A DNA stretch of 64,000 bases from Aquariibacter albus (GTDB lineage Bacteria > Pseudomonadota > Gammaproteobacteria > Burkholderiales > Burkholderiaceae_C). Of the stretch, positions 32,812 to 46,638 are shown piece by piece; position 1 is the first letter of the stretch, and every line of letters begins with the position of its first letter. The DNA lies in assembly GCF_014145335.1 (NCBI RefSeq), contig NZ_JACIVI010000002.1, forward strand, positions 236,741-300,740. The letters are read 5' to 3'. A model generated the notes under the pieces. It was given only the letters and a program-made list of their open reading frames with translations, was not told the DNA's origin and ran no database searches. The position numbers and the translations under genes were made by a program.

Positions 32812-34437
32812 ATGGATACGCTGGATCTTGAACACGCCCTGCTCAGCCTGAGCCTCGGCGAGGCCCTGGGCCTGCAAACCGCCCAGCCCCTCACGGAGGC
32901 CGGCCCGCTGGCGGACACGCTGCCGGTGCTGCCCGACGGCCTGCTCGGCACCGTGGCCCTGACCGAGCTGCTCAGCGGCACGGTGGCCGGGGTCGCCCTT
33001 CCGCTGCTGGATCTCGGCCCCTTCGGCGGCTCGAGCGGCCTGGCGGGCTTCGGCCTGCTCGGCAGCCTCAGCGGCGATGTGCTGGACTTGGGCGGCGTGC
33101 TGGACGACCTGGTGCTGCCGCTGCTCCAGGGCACCGTGGAGACGGTCGACGGTCTGCTGGGCCTGGTCGAGGACGGGCTCCCGAGCGCACTCGGCCTGGC
33201 CGAGGGGCTGGACGGCCTGCTCGGCGACGTGCTGACCGGCGACCTCTCCGGATGGAATGCCGCAGTCGGCACCCTGCCGTCCCCGCTCGGCGGTGGGCTC
33301 GGCCTGCGGCCCGGCGACACGCTGGGCAGCGCGCTGGGCCAGGTCGAGCTGGTGATCGGACAGGTCATCGACCAGCTGGAAAGCCTGCTCGGTAACGATC
33401 TGCCCCTGCCCGCGGTGCTGGACGACCTGCCGCTCGACGAGACCGTGCAAGCCATCCAGCAGATTCTCGGCAACACCCTGGTGCCGCTGGTCGGCGCGGG
33501 GGTCGATCTGCTTCAGGACATCGTCACGGATCTGCAGACCGCACTCGATGCCGGCAATCTGGCCGCGCTGGGCGTGCTGACCCACGACCTTGTGGGCCAG
33601 ACCGTCGACACCGTGCAGGCCGTGGCCGGCCTCGTGGCCACCGAAGCCCTCGGTCCGGGCCTCGACCTGGCCGGAGGGGCGATCGATCAGGTCCACGCCC
33701 TGGTCGGCGACCTGCTCAACCCGCTGGGCGAGGCGCTGCCCGTGCTGGCGCCGGCGCTCGGCCAGGCCGGCCAGGTTCTGGATTTCGCGTCGGAGACCGT
33801 CACCGGCCTGGACAACACGGTGGCCCCTGTCCTGGACGCCGTGGGGGTGCTGCTCGACGACCTCGTGCTGATCATGGACGGCGCGCTCGAGGTCCTGGCC
33901 CCGGCGCTTGATCAGGTGGACGGTCTGCTCGCCGGGGGGGATCTCCCGCTGCTCGGCGGCCTGCTCGGGGCCGGGCTGGGCGATCCCTTGACGGTGCTGG
34001 AGGATCTGCCGCTGCTGGGCGACCTGTTGGCCCCCGTCGGCGATCTGCTGGCCGGTGCCGGGCTTGCCCTGCCCGGTGCGGGTGGCGGCGGCCTGGCCGA
34101 CGGTCTGCCCCTGCTGGGCGACCTGCTGGGGGGCGGCCTCGGCGACCCGCTGGCCCTGCTCGAGGGCCTGCCGGTCGTCGGCGACCTCCTGGCGCCGGTC
34201 CAGGACCTGCTGGCCGGCCTGGCCGGCAGCAGCGACCTCGGTCTGGACAGTCTGCTCGGCGTCGCCACCGGCCTGCCGGCTGGAGACTTGCTCGCTGCCC
34301 CGGTGCAGGCCGTGCTCGACACGGTCGGGTCCCTGAGCAGCGACCTGCCGCTGGTCGATGGCCTGACGGTCCCGCTCAGCCCGGTGCTGGAGACCGGCCT
34401 GCTCGACAAGCTGTTGTCGGCTGGCGGAACGCCCTGA
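32812..34437 (+). CDS. Gly/Leu/Asp-rich repetitive protein, probable type I secretion substrate
   Basis: A 541-residue protein of no family I recognise. It is made of Leu-, Gly-, Asp-, Ala- and Val-rich amphipathic stretches of the type LLGDLLxPVxDLLAG. It has one Arg, one Lys, three His, no Cys and no Tyr, so it is extremely acidic. Two 42-residue units (residues 378-419 and 432-473) are clearly duplicated. There is no N-terminal signal peptide and no RTX calcium repeat (GGxGxDxUx). Acidic, Cys-free composition and position directly after a complete type I secretion system suggest export by that system. A strong terminator follows. Confidence 0.7.
   Translation: MDTLDLEHALLSLSLGEALGLQTAQPLTEAGPLADTLPVLPDGLLGTVALTELLSGTVAGVALPLLDLGPFGGSSGLAGFGLLGSLSGDVLDLGGVLDDLVLPLLQGTVETVDGLLGLVEDGLPSALGLAEGLDGLLGDVLTGDLSGWNAAVGTLPSPLGGGLGLRPGDTLGSALGQVELVIGQVIDQLESLLGNDLPLPAVLDDLPLDETVQAIQQILGNTLVPLVGAGVDLLQDIVTDLQTALDAGNLAALGVLTHDLVGQTVDTVQAVAGLVATEALGPGLDLAGGAIDQVHALVGDLLNPLGEALPVLAPALGQAGQVLDFASETVTGLDNTVAPVLDAVGVLLDDLVLIMDGALEVLAPALDQVDGLLAGGDLPLLGGLLGAGLGDPLTVLEDLPLLGDLLAPVGDLLAGAGLALPGAGGGGLADGLPLLGDLLGGGLGDPLALLEGLPVVGDLLAPVQDLLAGLAGSSDLGLDSLLGVATGLPAGDLLAAPVQAVLDTVGSLSSDLPLVDGLTVPLSPVLETGLLDKLLSAGGTP
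33943..34230 (+). repeat. Duplicated 42-codon unit in the Gly/Leu-rich gene
   Basis: Residues 378-419 (33943-34068) and 432-473 (34105-34230) align without gaps, sharing GLGDPL, GDLLAPV and DLLAG blocks at identical spacing. The DNA copies have diverged, so the duplication is not recent. Confidence 0.75.
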
Positions 34438-34476
34438 GGCGTGGGCTCGGGCCCCGTCGCCCGGCCTTGAAAGAGC

Positions 34477-34513
34477 GCAAGCCCCGTCAACCGGATCGGT
34501 TGGCGGGGCTTGC
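34477..34513. terminator. Strong hairpin terminator between convergent genes
   Basis: GCAAGCCCCGTCAACC (34477-34492) and GGTTGGCGGGGCTTGC (34498-34513) form a 16-bp stem with one G-U pair and a five-base loop. It lies 40 bases after the secreted-protein gene stop and is followed by TGCCTTGGGTTCTG. It probably terminates transcription from the left. Confidence 0.8.
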
Positions 34514-34531
34514 CTGCCTTGGGTTCTGTCA

Positions 34532-34550
34532 CCCGCGCAGGCTGCGCGGG
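34532..34550. terminator. Short hairpin after the OmpA-like gene
   Basis: CCCGCGCA (34532-34539) and TGCGCGGG (34543-34550) form a perfect 8-bp stem with a GGC loop, 12 bases beyond the stop of the minus-strand OmpA-like gene. Confidence 0.5.
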
Positions 34551-34561
34551 CGGACGGAAGG

Positions 34562-35107
34562 TCAGTAGCGGATCTCGGCCCGGCGGTTCTTGGCCCGGCT
34601 GGCGGCGTCGCTGCCCGGCACGGCGGGGCGCTCGAGACCGAAGCTGACCGCTTCGACCTGCGATTCCGGCACGCCGAGGATCACCATCATCTTGCGGACC
34701 GCCTCCGAGCGGCGCTGGCCCAGCGCGAGGTTGTACTCGCTCGAACCGATCGAGTCGGTGTGCCCTTCGATGCGGGCCTTGGACTCGGGGCTCGAGCGCA
34801 GCGTGCGGGCATGCGCCTCGACGATGCCGCGGTACTCCGGCTTCACGTCGTACTTGTCGAAGTCGAAATAGACGATGTCGCGCGTCTTCAGGTTGTCACC
34901 GTCGGCCTCGGTCGCCTTGACGATGCTCAGGGCCTCGGGCTGGCTGATGGCGCGGCCGAGGTTCGACTCGATCACGACCTTCTGCTCGCTGCTGGACGAG
35001 GTGGCCGGGGGCGCTTCCTTGGCGCCCTCCGTGCCCTTGGTGGCGCAGCCGGCGAGGCCGAGGGAGGCCGCAAGCAGCAGCGTCAACAGGCGGGGGGTGG
35101 TCTTCAT
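34562..35107 (-). CDS. OmpA/Pal-like peptidoglycan-associated lipoprotein
   Basis: A 181-residue lipoprotein: signal peptide with lipobox LAGC (about residue 21), a Ser/Glu-rich linker, then a C-terminal OmpA domain with DIVYFDFDKYDVKPEY and IEGHTDSIGSSEYNLALGQRRSEAV, which includes the Asp and Arg that bind diaminopimelate. The protein would link the outer membrane to peptidoglycan. OmpA-type lipoproteins often accompany Bap/LapA-type type I secretion loci. Here it lies between the two secreted-type genes on the opposite strand. The start has CTGGAG about nine bases upstream. Confidence 0.88.
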   Translation of the reverse strand: MKTTPRLLTLLLAASLGLAGCATKGTEGAKEAPPATSSSSEQKVVIESNLGRAISQPEALSIVKATEADGDNLKTRDIVYFDFDKYDVKPEYRGIVEAHARTLRSSPESKARIEGHTDSIGSSEYNLALGQRRSEAVRKMMVILGVPESQVEAVSFGLERPAVPGSDAASRAKNRRAEIRY

Positions 35108-35405
35108 GGAAATCACTCCAGGGGGGCTCAGGGACGGCGGGCAGGTGGGGCAGACCCAGGATACGGATCCATCACGGTGACGAAGGGCTCCCCACGCAAG
35201 GCCCGAAGTGTGCAACAGGAAAACCGTGTCGCCGAGACCGGCCTGCCTGCGGCTCCCTCCCGGCCCGTGGCTGAGGGGGCCGCCGACCGCCAGGCCGCGG
35301 AATGTGCGTTCTGCCACGAATCGTTTCCGGGGGGCGTTCGGTATATTCACGACACAGCCGATACATCTGCGATCGCCGGACAACGTTTTGACAAGGACGA
35401 CCCCC
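35108..35405. promoter_or_regulatory. Divergent promoter region, OmpA-like gene / collagen-like gene
   Basis: A 298-base intergenic region. Toward the plus-strand gene it contains CGGTATATT at 35339-35347, giving a TATATT hexamer 59 bases before the start codon. The same 9-mer lies upstream of the ECF sigma gene (26588). No canonical -35 is evident at either copy, which would fit an alternative sigma factor. AAGGAC precedes the start at 35406. Nothing else was recognised. Confidence 0.45.
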
Positions 35406-37106
35406 ATGGAAAACACCAATGCAGGTGGCAGCGTCGCCGCCGTGAACCTCGCGACCGAAGCGCCTGCCGCGGCGACCGCAGCCCAAGCCACTGCCTCCCA
35501 GGGCCTCGTCGTCCTGCGTGCCGGTCAGCCGGTCACCGTGGGCCCGCGCGAGGCGCTGGTGGCCGGTGACCGCGTCGTGACGGGCAACCAGGCCGTCGAG
35601 GTCGTGGTCCCGAACGGCGACGGCAGCCGCCAGGCCCTGGTCAAGGTTGCCCCGAACTCCGAAGTCGTCATCCAGCCGGCCAAGGTCGATCCGGCAGCGG
35701 CCAGCGGGGACCTGCTCGTGGTTGCCGGCGATGCCGAGTTCGTCGAGATCGTTGACGCCCAGCCGATCACCCTCGTCAAGAAGAGCGCTGCTGCGGTGGG
35801 TGCGGCAGCCGGCGGCGAAGAGGCGGCCGGCGGTGCCGGCCTGCTGCCCTGGCTGGCGGGCGGTGCGCTCCTCGCGGCCGGCCTGGCCGCGGCCAACAAC
35901 GGGGACGATGACAACAACGGCCCCACGGGTCCGACCACGCCGACCGGCCCCACGGGCCCCACCGGTCCGACCACGCCCACCGGTCCCACGGGCCCGACCG
36001 GTCCCACCACGCCGACGGGTCCCACGGGCCCCACCGGCCCGACGGGTCCGACCACGCCGACGGGTCCCACCGGCCCCACCGGCCCGACGGGTCCCACCGA
36101 GCCGACCGGCCCCACGGGCCCGACTGGCCCGACCACGCCGACCGGCCCCACGGGTCCGACCGGCCCGACGGGTCCCACGGGCCCGACCGAGCCGACGGGC
36201 CCCACCGGGCCTGCCGATCCCACCCTGACCGATGGCGTGGATCGCGTGGTCGACACGGTCACCGACGTCGTCGACAACCTGCTGGGCGGCTTGCTCGGCA
36301 CCGGCCTGACCAGCGGTCTGCTGGGCGACACCGGCGGGCTGACCTCCGGCCTGGACCAGTTGGTGGATGACACGACCGATCTCGTCGACCAGCTCGCCCT
36401 CGGGGACAACCTGGCGGGCGGCGGCCTGCTCGACGTGGTCGACGCCACCGTCGCCGAGGTCAGCCCGGTCCTGAATGTGGTGACGGGCAATGCGGGCCTG
36501 TCCGATGCCGTCAACGGCACGGTGGATACCGTGACCGATGCGGTCGGCGACCTGCTGCTGACCGACGCGCTCAATGTCGATGGCGGCCTGCTGGGGGGGC
36601 TGCTCGGCTCGGCCTCGGGCGCCGATCCGGTGGGCGGGCTGCTCGACGGTCTGCTGGGCGTGGCGGGTCAAGGCGCCGCGGCCGGCCCGGTGGGCCTGGT
36701 CGGGGGGCTGCTCGACACCGTCACCTCGGCGCTGCCGGGCACCGGCGACCTCCTGGGCGGCAACCTGCTCGGCGGTGCAGACGCGGGCGGCCTGGTCGGC
36801 AATCTGGTGGACACCGTGAGCTCCGCCCTGCCGGGCACGGGTGACCTGCTGGGCGGCGGGGCCACCAGCGGCCTGGTGGAGACCGTGCTCGACACCGTCG
36901 GCTCGCTGCTGCCGGGGGGCACCGGTGGCCTGCTCGGCGGTGCAGACGGTCTTCTCGGCGGCACGGATGGCCTGCTGGGCGGGGGGCTGCTCGACACCGT
37001 GACCGGTGCGGTGAGTGATCTGCCGGCTGCCCTGCCGGCCACCCCGTCCCTGCTGACCGAGCTGCCGCTGGACCTGGGTAACCTGCCGGGCACCCTCGGC
37101 GGCTGA
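35406..37106 (+). CDS. LapA/Bap-like surface protein with collagen-like stalk
   Basis: A 566-residue protein in four parts. Residues 33-125 resemble the LapA/Bap retention prefix ([28 protein letters not shown]). An AAAG (133-136) could be a LapG-type cleavage site, and a hydrophobic segment at 146-163 is followed by acidic DDD. Residues 172-270 are 33 Gly/Thr/Glu-Pro-Thr triplets. Residues 280-566 are Gly/Leu/Asp-rich repeats ([22 protein letters not shown]) like the other secreted-type protein. No cleavable signal peptide and no RTX repeats are seen. It probably leaves the cell through the type I system encoded upstream. LapG and LapD homologues are not in the window. Confidence 0.72.
   Translation: MENTNAGGSVAAVNLATEAPAAATAAQATASQGLVVLRAGQPVTVGPREALVAGDRVVTGNQAVEVVVPNGDGSRQALVKVAPNSEVVIQPAKVDPAAASGDLLVVAGDAEFVEIVDAQPITLVKKSAAAVGAAAGGEEAAGGAGLLPWLAGGALLAAGLAAANNGDDDNNGPTGPTTPTGPTGPTGPTTPTGPTGPTGPTTPTGPTGPTGPTGPTTPTGPTGPTGPTGPTEPTGPTGPTGPTTPTGPTGPTGPTGPTGPTEPTGPTGPADPTLTDGVDRVVDTVTDVVDNLLGGLLGTGLTSGLLGDTGGLTSGLDQLVDDTTDLVDQLALGDNLAGGGLLDVVDATVAEVSPVLNVVTGNAGLSDAVNGTVDTVTDAVGDLLLTDALNVDGGLLGGLLGSASGADPVGGLLDGLLGVAGQGAAAGPVGLVGGLLDTVTSALPGTGDLLGGNLLGGADAGGLVGNLVDTVSSALPGTGDLLGGGATSGLVETVLDTVGSLLPGGTGGLLGGADGLLGGTDGLLGGGLLDTVTGAVSDLPAALPATPSLLTELPLDLGNLPGTLGG
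35919..36215 (+). repeat. Collagen-like Gly-Pro-Thr triplet repeat (33 triplets)
   Basis: Ninety-nine codons encode uninterrupted triplets x-Pro-Thr, where x is mostly Gly and periodically Thr or Glu (for example GPTGPTTPT). The last triplet is GPA. The DNA is a 9-base-based tandem repeat with codon-level variation (ccc/ccg, acg/acc), so it is prone to copy-number change. Strict collagen needs Gly at every third position; here Thr or Glu replaces it at intervals. Confidence 0.92.
36693..36857 (+). repeat. Two copies of a 23-codon unit in the surface protein C-terminus
   Basis: Units at 36693-36761 and 36789-36857 both encode [23 protein letters not shown]. A third, weaker copy follows ([16 protein letters not shown]). 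They mark the C-terminal half as repeat-built. Confidence 0.75.
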
Positions 37107-37143
37107 GGTCAACCGCCGGCCCAGGCCGGCGGCCGCAGCACCC

Positions 37144-37168
37144 AACGGCCTCGCAAGAGGCCGTTTTT
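37144..37168 (+). terminator. Rho-independent terminator of the surface protein gene
   Basis: AACGGCCTC (37144-37152), a GCAA tetraloop and GAGGCCGTT (37157-37165) form a perfect 9-bp stem followed by TTT. It lies 38 bases past the stop codon. Confidence 0.9.
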
Positions 37169-37285
37169 CATGCGGTCGAGCCGGACCCTCGTCGAGTCCG
37201 TGCAGGATGTCGTCCCGACGCCTCGGCCGGTCGGGCTGCGGCGAGGGGGCCGCCTAGAATCCCGCGATCACCGCTGGAGTCCGTC

Positions 37286-38317
37286 TTGCCGTCCCCTTTC
37301 CACCGACTGCGTTCTGTCGCGGCGCCGGCCGCGCTGCTCGTGCTGATGCTGGCCTCCGTCGGGCCTGTGCGGGCCGACGAGGCCGACGAGGTGGCCCAGC
37401 TGCTGCAGTCCGGCCGGGCGGTCGAGGCCCTGCGGCTGGTCGATCAAAGGCTGGCCAAGCGTCCCGACGACGTCCAGCTGCGCTTCCTGCGCGGCGTGGC
37501 CCTGGCCGAGCAGAACCGCGCCAGCGAAGCCATCGCGGTCTTCAACAAGCTGGTGCAGGACCATCCCGAACTGCCCGAGCCCTACAACAACCTGGCCGTC
37601 CTCTACGCGAACCAGGGGCAGTTCGACCGGGCCCGCAGTGCGCTGGAGACGGCGATCCGCACCAACCCCAGCTACGCGACCGCGCACGAGAACCTCGGCG
37701 ATCTCTATGCCAAGCTGGCCAGCCAGGCCTACAGCAAGGCGCTGCAGCTCGATGCCGGCAATGCCCGGGCCGCCCCCAAGCTGGCCATGATCCGCGAGCT
37801 GATTTCGCTGAAGGGCCCGCAGGCTCCCGGGGCGGCGCCGCGTGATCCGGAGGTGGCTCCGGTGCCTTCCGTCGCGGCCACCCCGGCGGCACCGGTCGCC
37901 CTGCCGGCCCAGCCGGCGATCATCTCGGCCGAGGCCGACAAGCCGGTCTCCGGCGGGGCCACGACGGCGCCGGCCAGCGAGGCCCAGACCGAGGTCCGCC
38001 GCGCCGTCGAGGCCTGGGCCGAGGCCTGGAGCCGCAAGGACCTCAAGGCCTACTTCGCGGCCTACACCCCCGACTACGCCGCCGACGGCATGAAGCGCGC
38101 CGCCTGGGAAGACAGCCGCCGCGAGCGCATCACCAGCAAGAAGACGATCCGCGTCAGCCTGGACGACTGGCGCATCGACATCCGCGGCAAGCAGGCCACG
38201 GTGTCCTTCCGCCAGGATTACCGGGCCGACACCTTCTCGGCCAATTCGCGCAAGACCCTCAAGCTCGTGCAGCAGGGCGGTCAGTGGCGCATCGAACGCG
38301 AGAGCACCGGGTCTTGA
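37286..38317 (+). CDS. Exported TPR protein with Cds6/NTF2-like C-terminal domain
   Basis: A 343-residue protein with a TTG start at 37286, supported by GGAG eight bases upstream. A signal peptide (ending GPVRA) precedes three TPR units (about 35-150; for example PYNNLAVLYANQGQFDRARSAL), a Pro/Ala linker (160-220), and an NTF2-like domain (about 225-340) with AVEAWAEAWSRKDLKAYFAAY and ending QQGGQWRIERES. The last domain resembles the one at the end of Cds6-type L,D-transpeptidases. Its own stop nearly abuts such an enzyme, so the two probably act together on the cell wall. TAGAAT at 37255 may be its -10. Confidence 0.78.
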   Translation: MPSPFHRLRSVAAPAALLVLMLASVGPVRADEADEVAQLLQSGRAVEALRLVDQRLAKRPDDVQLRFLRGVALAEQNRASEAIAVFNKLVQDHPELPEPYNNLAVLYANQGQFDRARSALETAIRTNPSYATAHENLGDLYAKLASQAYSKALQLDAGNARAAPKLAMIRELISLKGPQAPGAAPRDPEVAPVPSVAATPAAPVALPAQPAIISAEADKPVSGGATTAPASEAQTEVRRAVEAWAEAWSRKDLKAYFAAYTPDYAADGMKRAAWEDSRRERITSKKTIRVSLDDWRIDIRGKQATVSFRQDYRADTFSANSRKTLKLVQQGGQWRIERESTGS

Positions 38318-38319
38318 GC

Positions 38320-39693
38320 ATGCGGGGGCTGTGCGGGCGCCTGGCCTGCCTCATGCTGCTGTCGGCTGCCCTGGCCGTCGAGGCCCCGGCCGAGGCCCGT
38401 GAGGCCCGGCGCGGCGAGGCGGCGAAGGCGGCGGCGGCCCGCGAGGGTGGCCGAGGCCTGCGAGCTCCAGCCCAGGCCCGCCGTCCGTCCCCGGTCGCCC
38501 GCGCGGCCCCCCTCGCCGCGGCCGGGTCGGTCGGGCTTGCCGGGGCGACGCTGGCGGCCGGTCCCGGTTCGGCCGCTTCGGCCGGCAGTGCGCAGGCCGA
38601 GGCCCGCTTGCTCGCGATCCACCGGCTGATCGGTGAGGGCCGCATGGCGGAAGCCCGCGCCCAGGCCGAGCGCCTGGTCCGCGACTACCCGCAGTTCCAG
38701 CTGGGCCACATGCTGCTCGGCGACCTGCTGAGTGCCCAGGCCGGGCGCTTCGGTGCCAGCAGCGTGCTGCCGTCCCGCCTGAATGCCGCCCAGGGCGAGG
38801 CCCTGCTGCAGCTCCGCGACGAGGCCCGCCAGCGCCTGCTGGCCCTGCAGGATCGGCCGCCGGCCGGCCGGCTGCCCAGCGCCTTCCTCGCCTTGCCGGC
38901 GACGGTGCGGCATGCGGTGGCCGTCGATGCCTCGCGCCATCGGCTCTACCTCTTCGAGCGTTCCGAGCGTGGCCTGCGCCTGGTCGCCGACCACTATGTC
39001 TCGCTCGGCAAGTCCGGCGTCGACAAGCGCGTCGAGGGCGATCAGCGCACCCCCGTCGGCGTCTACTTCACCACCAGCCGCCTCGACGGCAAGCAGCTTG
39101 CCGACCTGTACGGCACCGGCGCCCTGACGCTGAACTACCCCAACGAGGTCGACCGGCTGAAGGGGCGCACCGGCAGCGGCATCTGGCTGCATGGCACGCC
39201 GGCGGCGAACTATGCGCGGGCACCGCTCAGCACCGATGGCTGCATCGTGCTGTCCAACCCCGACATGCAGCGGCTGATGCAGACCGTTGCGCCCCAGGGC
39301 ACCCCGGTCGTCGTCGCGCACAAGCTGGACTGGGTCCTGCCCGAAGCGGCCGAGCGCAGCAACCGCGGCTTCGGCGAGGCCCTGCGCGCCTGGTGGCAGG
39401 CCCGCGACCTGGGCGACGCCTCGCGCCTGGCCGCCTTCTACGCGGCCTCGGCCAGCCCGCTGGCCGAGGCGCCCACGCTGCGCCGCGTGTCGGCCCGCAC
39501 GGTACCGGACAGCCCGCAGCGCTTCCAGTCGCCGAAGGACCTGAGCATCTTCACCTGGCGCGACCAGCTCGACCATGCCGTCGTCACCTTCGGCGACGTC
39601 GGCCGCGGGGCCCGCACCGGCGTCGTCCGCCGCCAGTACTGGACGCATGACGGCCAGCGCTGGCGCATCGTGCACGAATCGCTCATCGGCTGA
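38320..39693 (+). CDS. L,D-transpeptidase (YkuD domain, Cds6-like)
   Basis: A 457-residue periplasmic enzyme that cross-links or remodels peptidoglycan. It has a signal peptide, an Ala/Arg-rich low-complexity stretch to about residue 95, a helical region, then the YkuD domain (about 200-335). The catalytic segment reads IWLHGTPAANY, then STDGCIVLS with Cys308. The usual His of SHGC is replaced by Asp (DGC), a variant seen in the ErfK/Cds6 branch. The C-terminal 110 residues form an NTF2-like domain ending DGQRWRIVHES, matching the preceding protein. It starts two bases after that gene's stop. Confidence 0.85.
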   Translation: MRGLCGRLACLMLLSAALAVEAPAEAREARRGEAAKAAAAREGGRGLRAPAQARRPSPVARAAPLAAAGSVGLAGATLAAGPGSAASAGSAQAEARLLAIHRLIGEGRMAEARAQAERLVRDYPQFQLGHMLLGDLLSAQAGRFGASSVLPSRLNAAQGEALLQLRDEARQRLLALQDRPPAGRLPSAFLALPATVRHAVAVDASRHRLYLFERSERGLRLVADHYVSLGKSGVDKRVEGDQRTPVGVYFTTSRLDGKQLADLYGTGALTLNYPNEVDRLKGRTGSGIWLHGTPAANYARAPLSTDGCIVLSNPDMQRLMQTVAPQGTPVVVAHKLDWVLPEAAERSNRGFGEALRAWWQARDLGDASRLAAFYAASASPLAEAPTLRRVSARTVPDSPQRFQSPKDLSIFTWRDQLDHAVVTFGDVGRGARTGVVRRQYWTHDGQRWRIVHESLIG

Positions 39694-40303
39694 GCCGCGG
39701 CGCCGGGCCGAGCAGGCCCTCGGCTGCCAGGGCGGCCCGGATCGCAGCCACCGCCGTCGCCTCTTTCGGCCCCTCGCGCAGCGGGCCGGTGAATTCCAGC
39801 TGCAGACCGAGCCCGGCCGGGGCGCGGTTGCAGATGTTCTGCGGATGCCGCCCGGGGAAGCGGTGCCCCTCGGTCTCGGCCGGGATGCCGGCGGCCTCCA
39901 GCGCGGCCGCCAGCCGCGCCACCCGTGGCCGGTCCAGGCCGCCCAGCAGCACGCGGGCATCGTCCCGCCCCTCGCAGCCGTGCACGGTCAGCACGCGCTC
40001 GGCGCTGGCCGCCATCGCCAGGGCCTGGGGCTCGTCGAAGCGGCTGCTCGGCAGGTGCAGGCGTTCGAAGTTCAGCGTTTCGCGCAGGCCCTCGAAGAGG
40101 TAGAGCGAAGCCTCCTCGCCGGCAATCGCCCGTGCCAGGCCCGAGCAGCCGCGCTCGATGCGTCCGGCATGCGGCGCGAGCACCAGCAGCCGCGCGCCCG
40201 CCACCGGCCGGCAGACGATGCGGTAGTCGATGCCGGCCCGCTCGCGGGCGGCCAGTTCGGCATGGCAGCCCGGCGGGGGCGGGGCGGGGCAGGGCGGCGT
40301 CAT
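39683..40303 (-). CDS. Poly-gamma-glutamate hydrolase-like protein
   Basis: A 206-residue protein resembling the phage-type poly-gamma-glutamate hydrolase family, zinc-dependent peptidases that cut gamma-glutamyl links. Landmarks are [14 protein letters not shown] near residue 40, ASLYLFEGL, the HGCEG segment, GGLD and the late [10 protein letters not shown]. No signal peptide is seen with the start at 40303, so it is probably cytoplasmic. Its 3' end overlaps the convergent transpeptidase gene by 11 bases. No capsule synthesis genes are nearby. Confidence 0.72.
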   Translation of the reverse strand: MTPPCPAPPPPGCHAELAARERAGIDYRIVCRPVAGARLLVLAPHAGRIERGCSGLARAIAGEEASLYLFEGLRETLNFERLHLPSSRFDEPQALAMAASAERVLTVHGCEGRDDARVLLGGLDRPRVARLAAALEAAGIPAETEGHRFPGRHPQNICNRAPAGLGLQLEFTGPLREGPKEATAVAAIRAALAAEGLLGPAPRLSR

Positions 40304-40393
40304 CGGGACCGGGATTTGCGCCGCATTCTGCGCAGTCCCGCGGCCCGGCGGCCGATGCGGGGGCATGGGCGCCGGGGCGCAGAATCCGTGGCC

Positions 40394-40636
40394 ATGCGCG
40401 ACATCCATCGTCTCCCGGCGCCCCTGCGTGCCCGGGCCGCTGCCCTGGCGGCGCTGCCGGCCGACCAGGCCGCGCCCAGCCCTTGCATCCAGGTCTGCCG
40501 CATCGACCCGGTGCGCGGTCTCTGCATCGGCTGCCTGCGCAGCCTGGACGAGATCGCCGCCTGGCCGCAGGCCAGTCCGGCCGAGCAGCGTGCCCTCTGG
40601 GCCCGCCTGCCGGCCCGGGTCGCCACGCCCCCCTGA
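40394..40636 (+). CDS. DUF1289 cysteine-rich small protein
   Basis: An 80-residue protein with the DUF1289 signature [28 protein letters not shown] (quoted here in parts: PCIQVC, GLCIGC, EIAAW). The four cysteines probably bind zinc or iron; the function of the family is unknown. The start at 40394 lies 90 bases from the divergent hydrolase start. It ends 65 bases before the UvrA gene. Confidence 0.85.
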   Translation: MRDIHRLPAPLRARAAALAALPADQAAPSPCIQVCRIDPVRGLCIGCLRSLDEIAAWPQASPAEQRALWARLPARVATPP

Positions 40637-40701
40637 CCCTGCGGGCCCGCGACCGGCGCCGCCTTCCTAAACTCACCGGTCCCCTTTTCCACAGGCCTCC
40701 C

Positions 40702-46630
<5,929 letters not shown>

Positions 46631-46638
<8 letters not shown>

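Noticed and set aside
35919-36215. Tandem repeats as a minisatellite or CRISPR in non-coding DNA
   Set aside because: The repeat is in frame, has third-base variation and lies inside a protein with recognisable domains on both sides.
32812-37106. Classification of the two secreted-type proteins as RTX toxins
   Set aside because: I looked for the calcium-binding nonapeptide GGxGxDxUx and found none. The Gly-Leu-Asp spacing is different.
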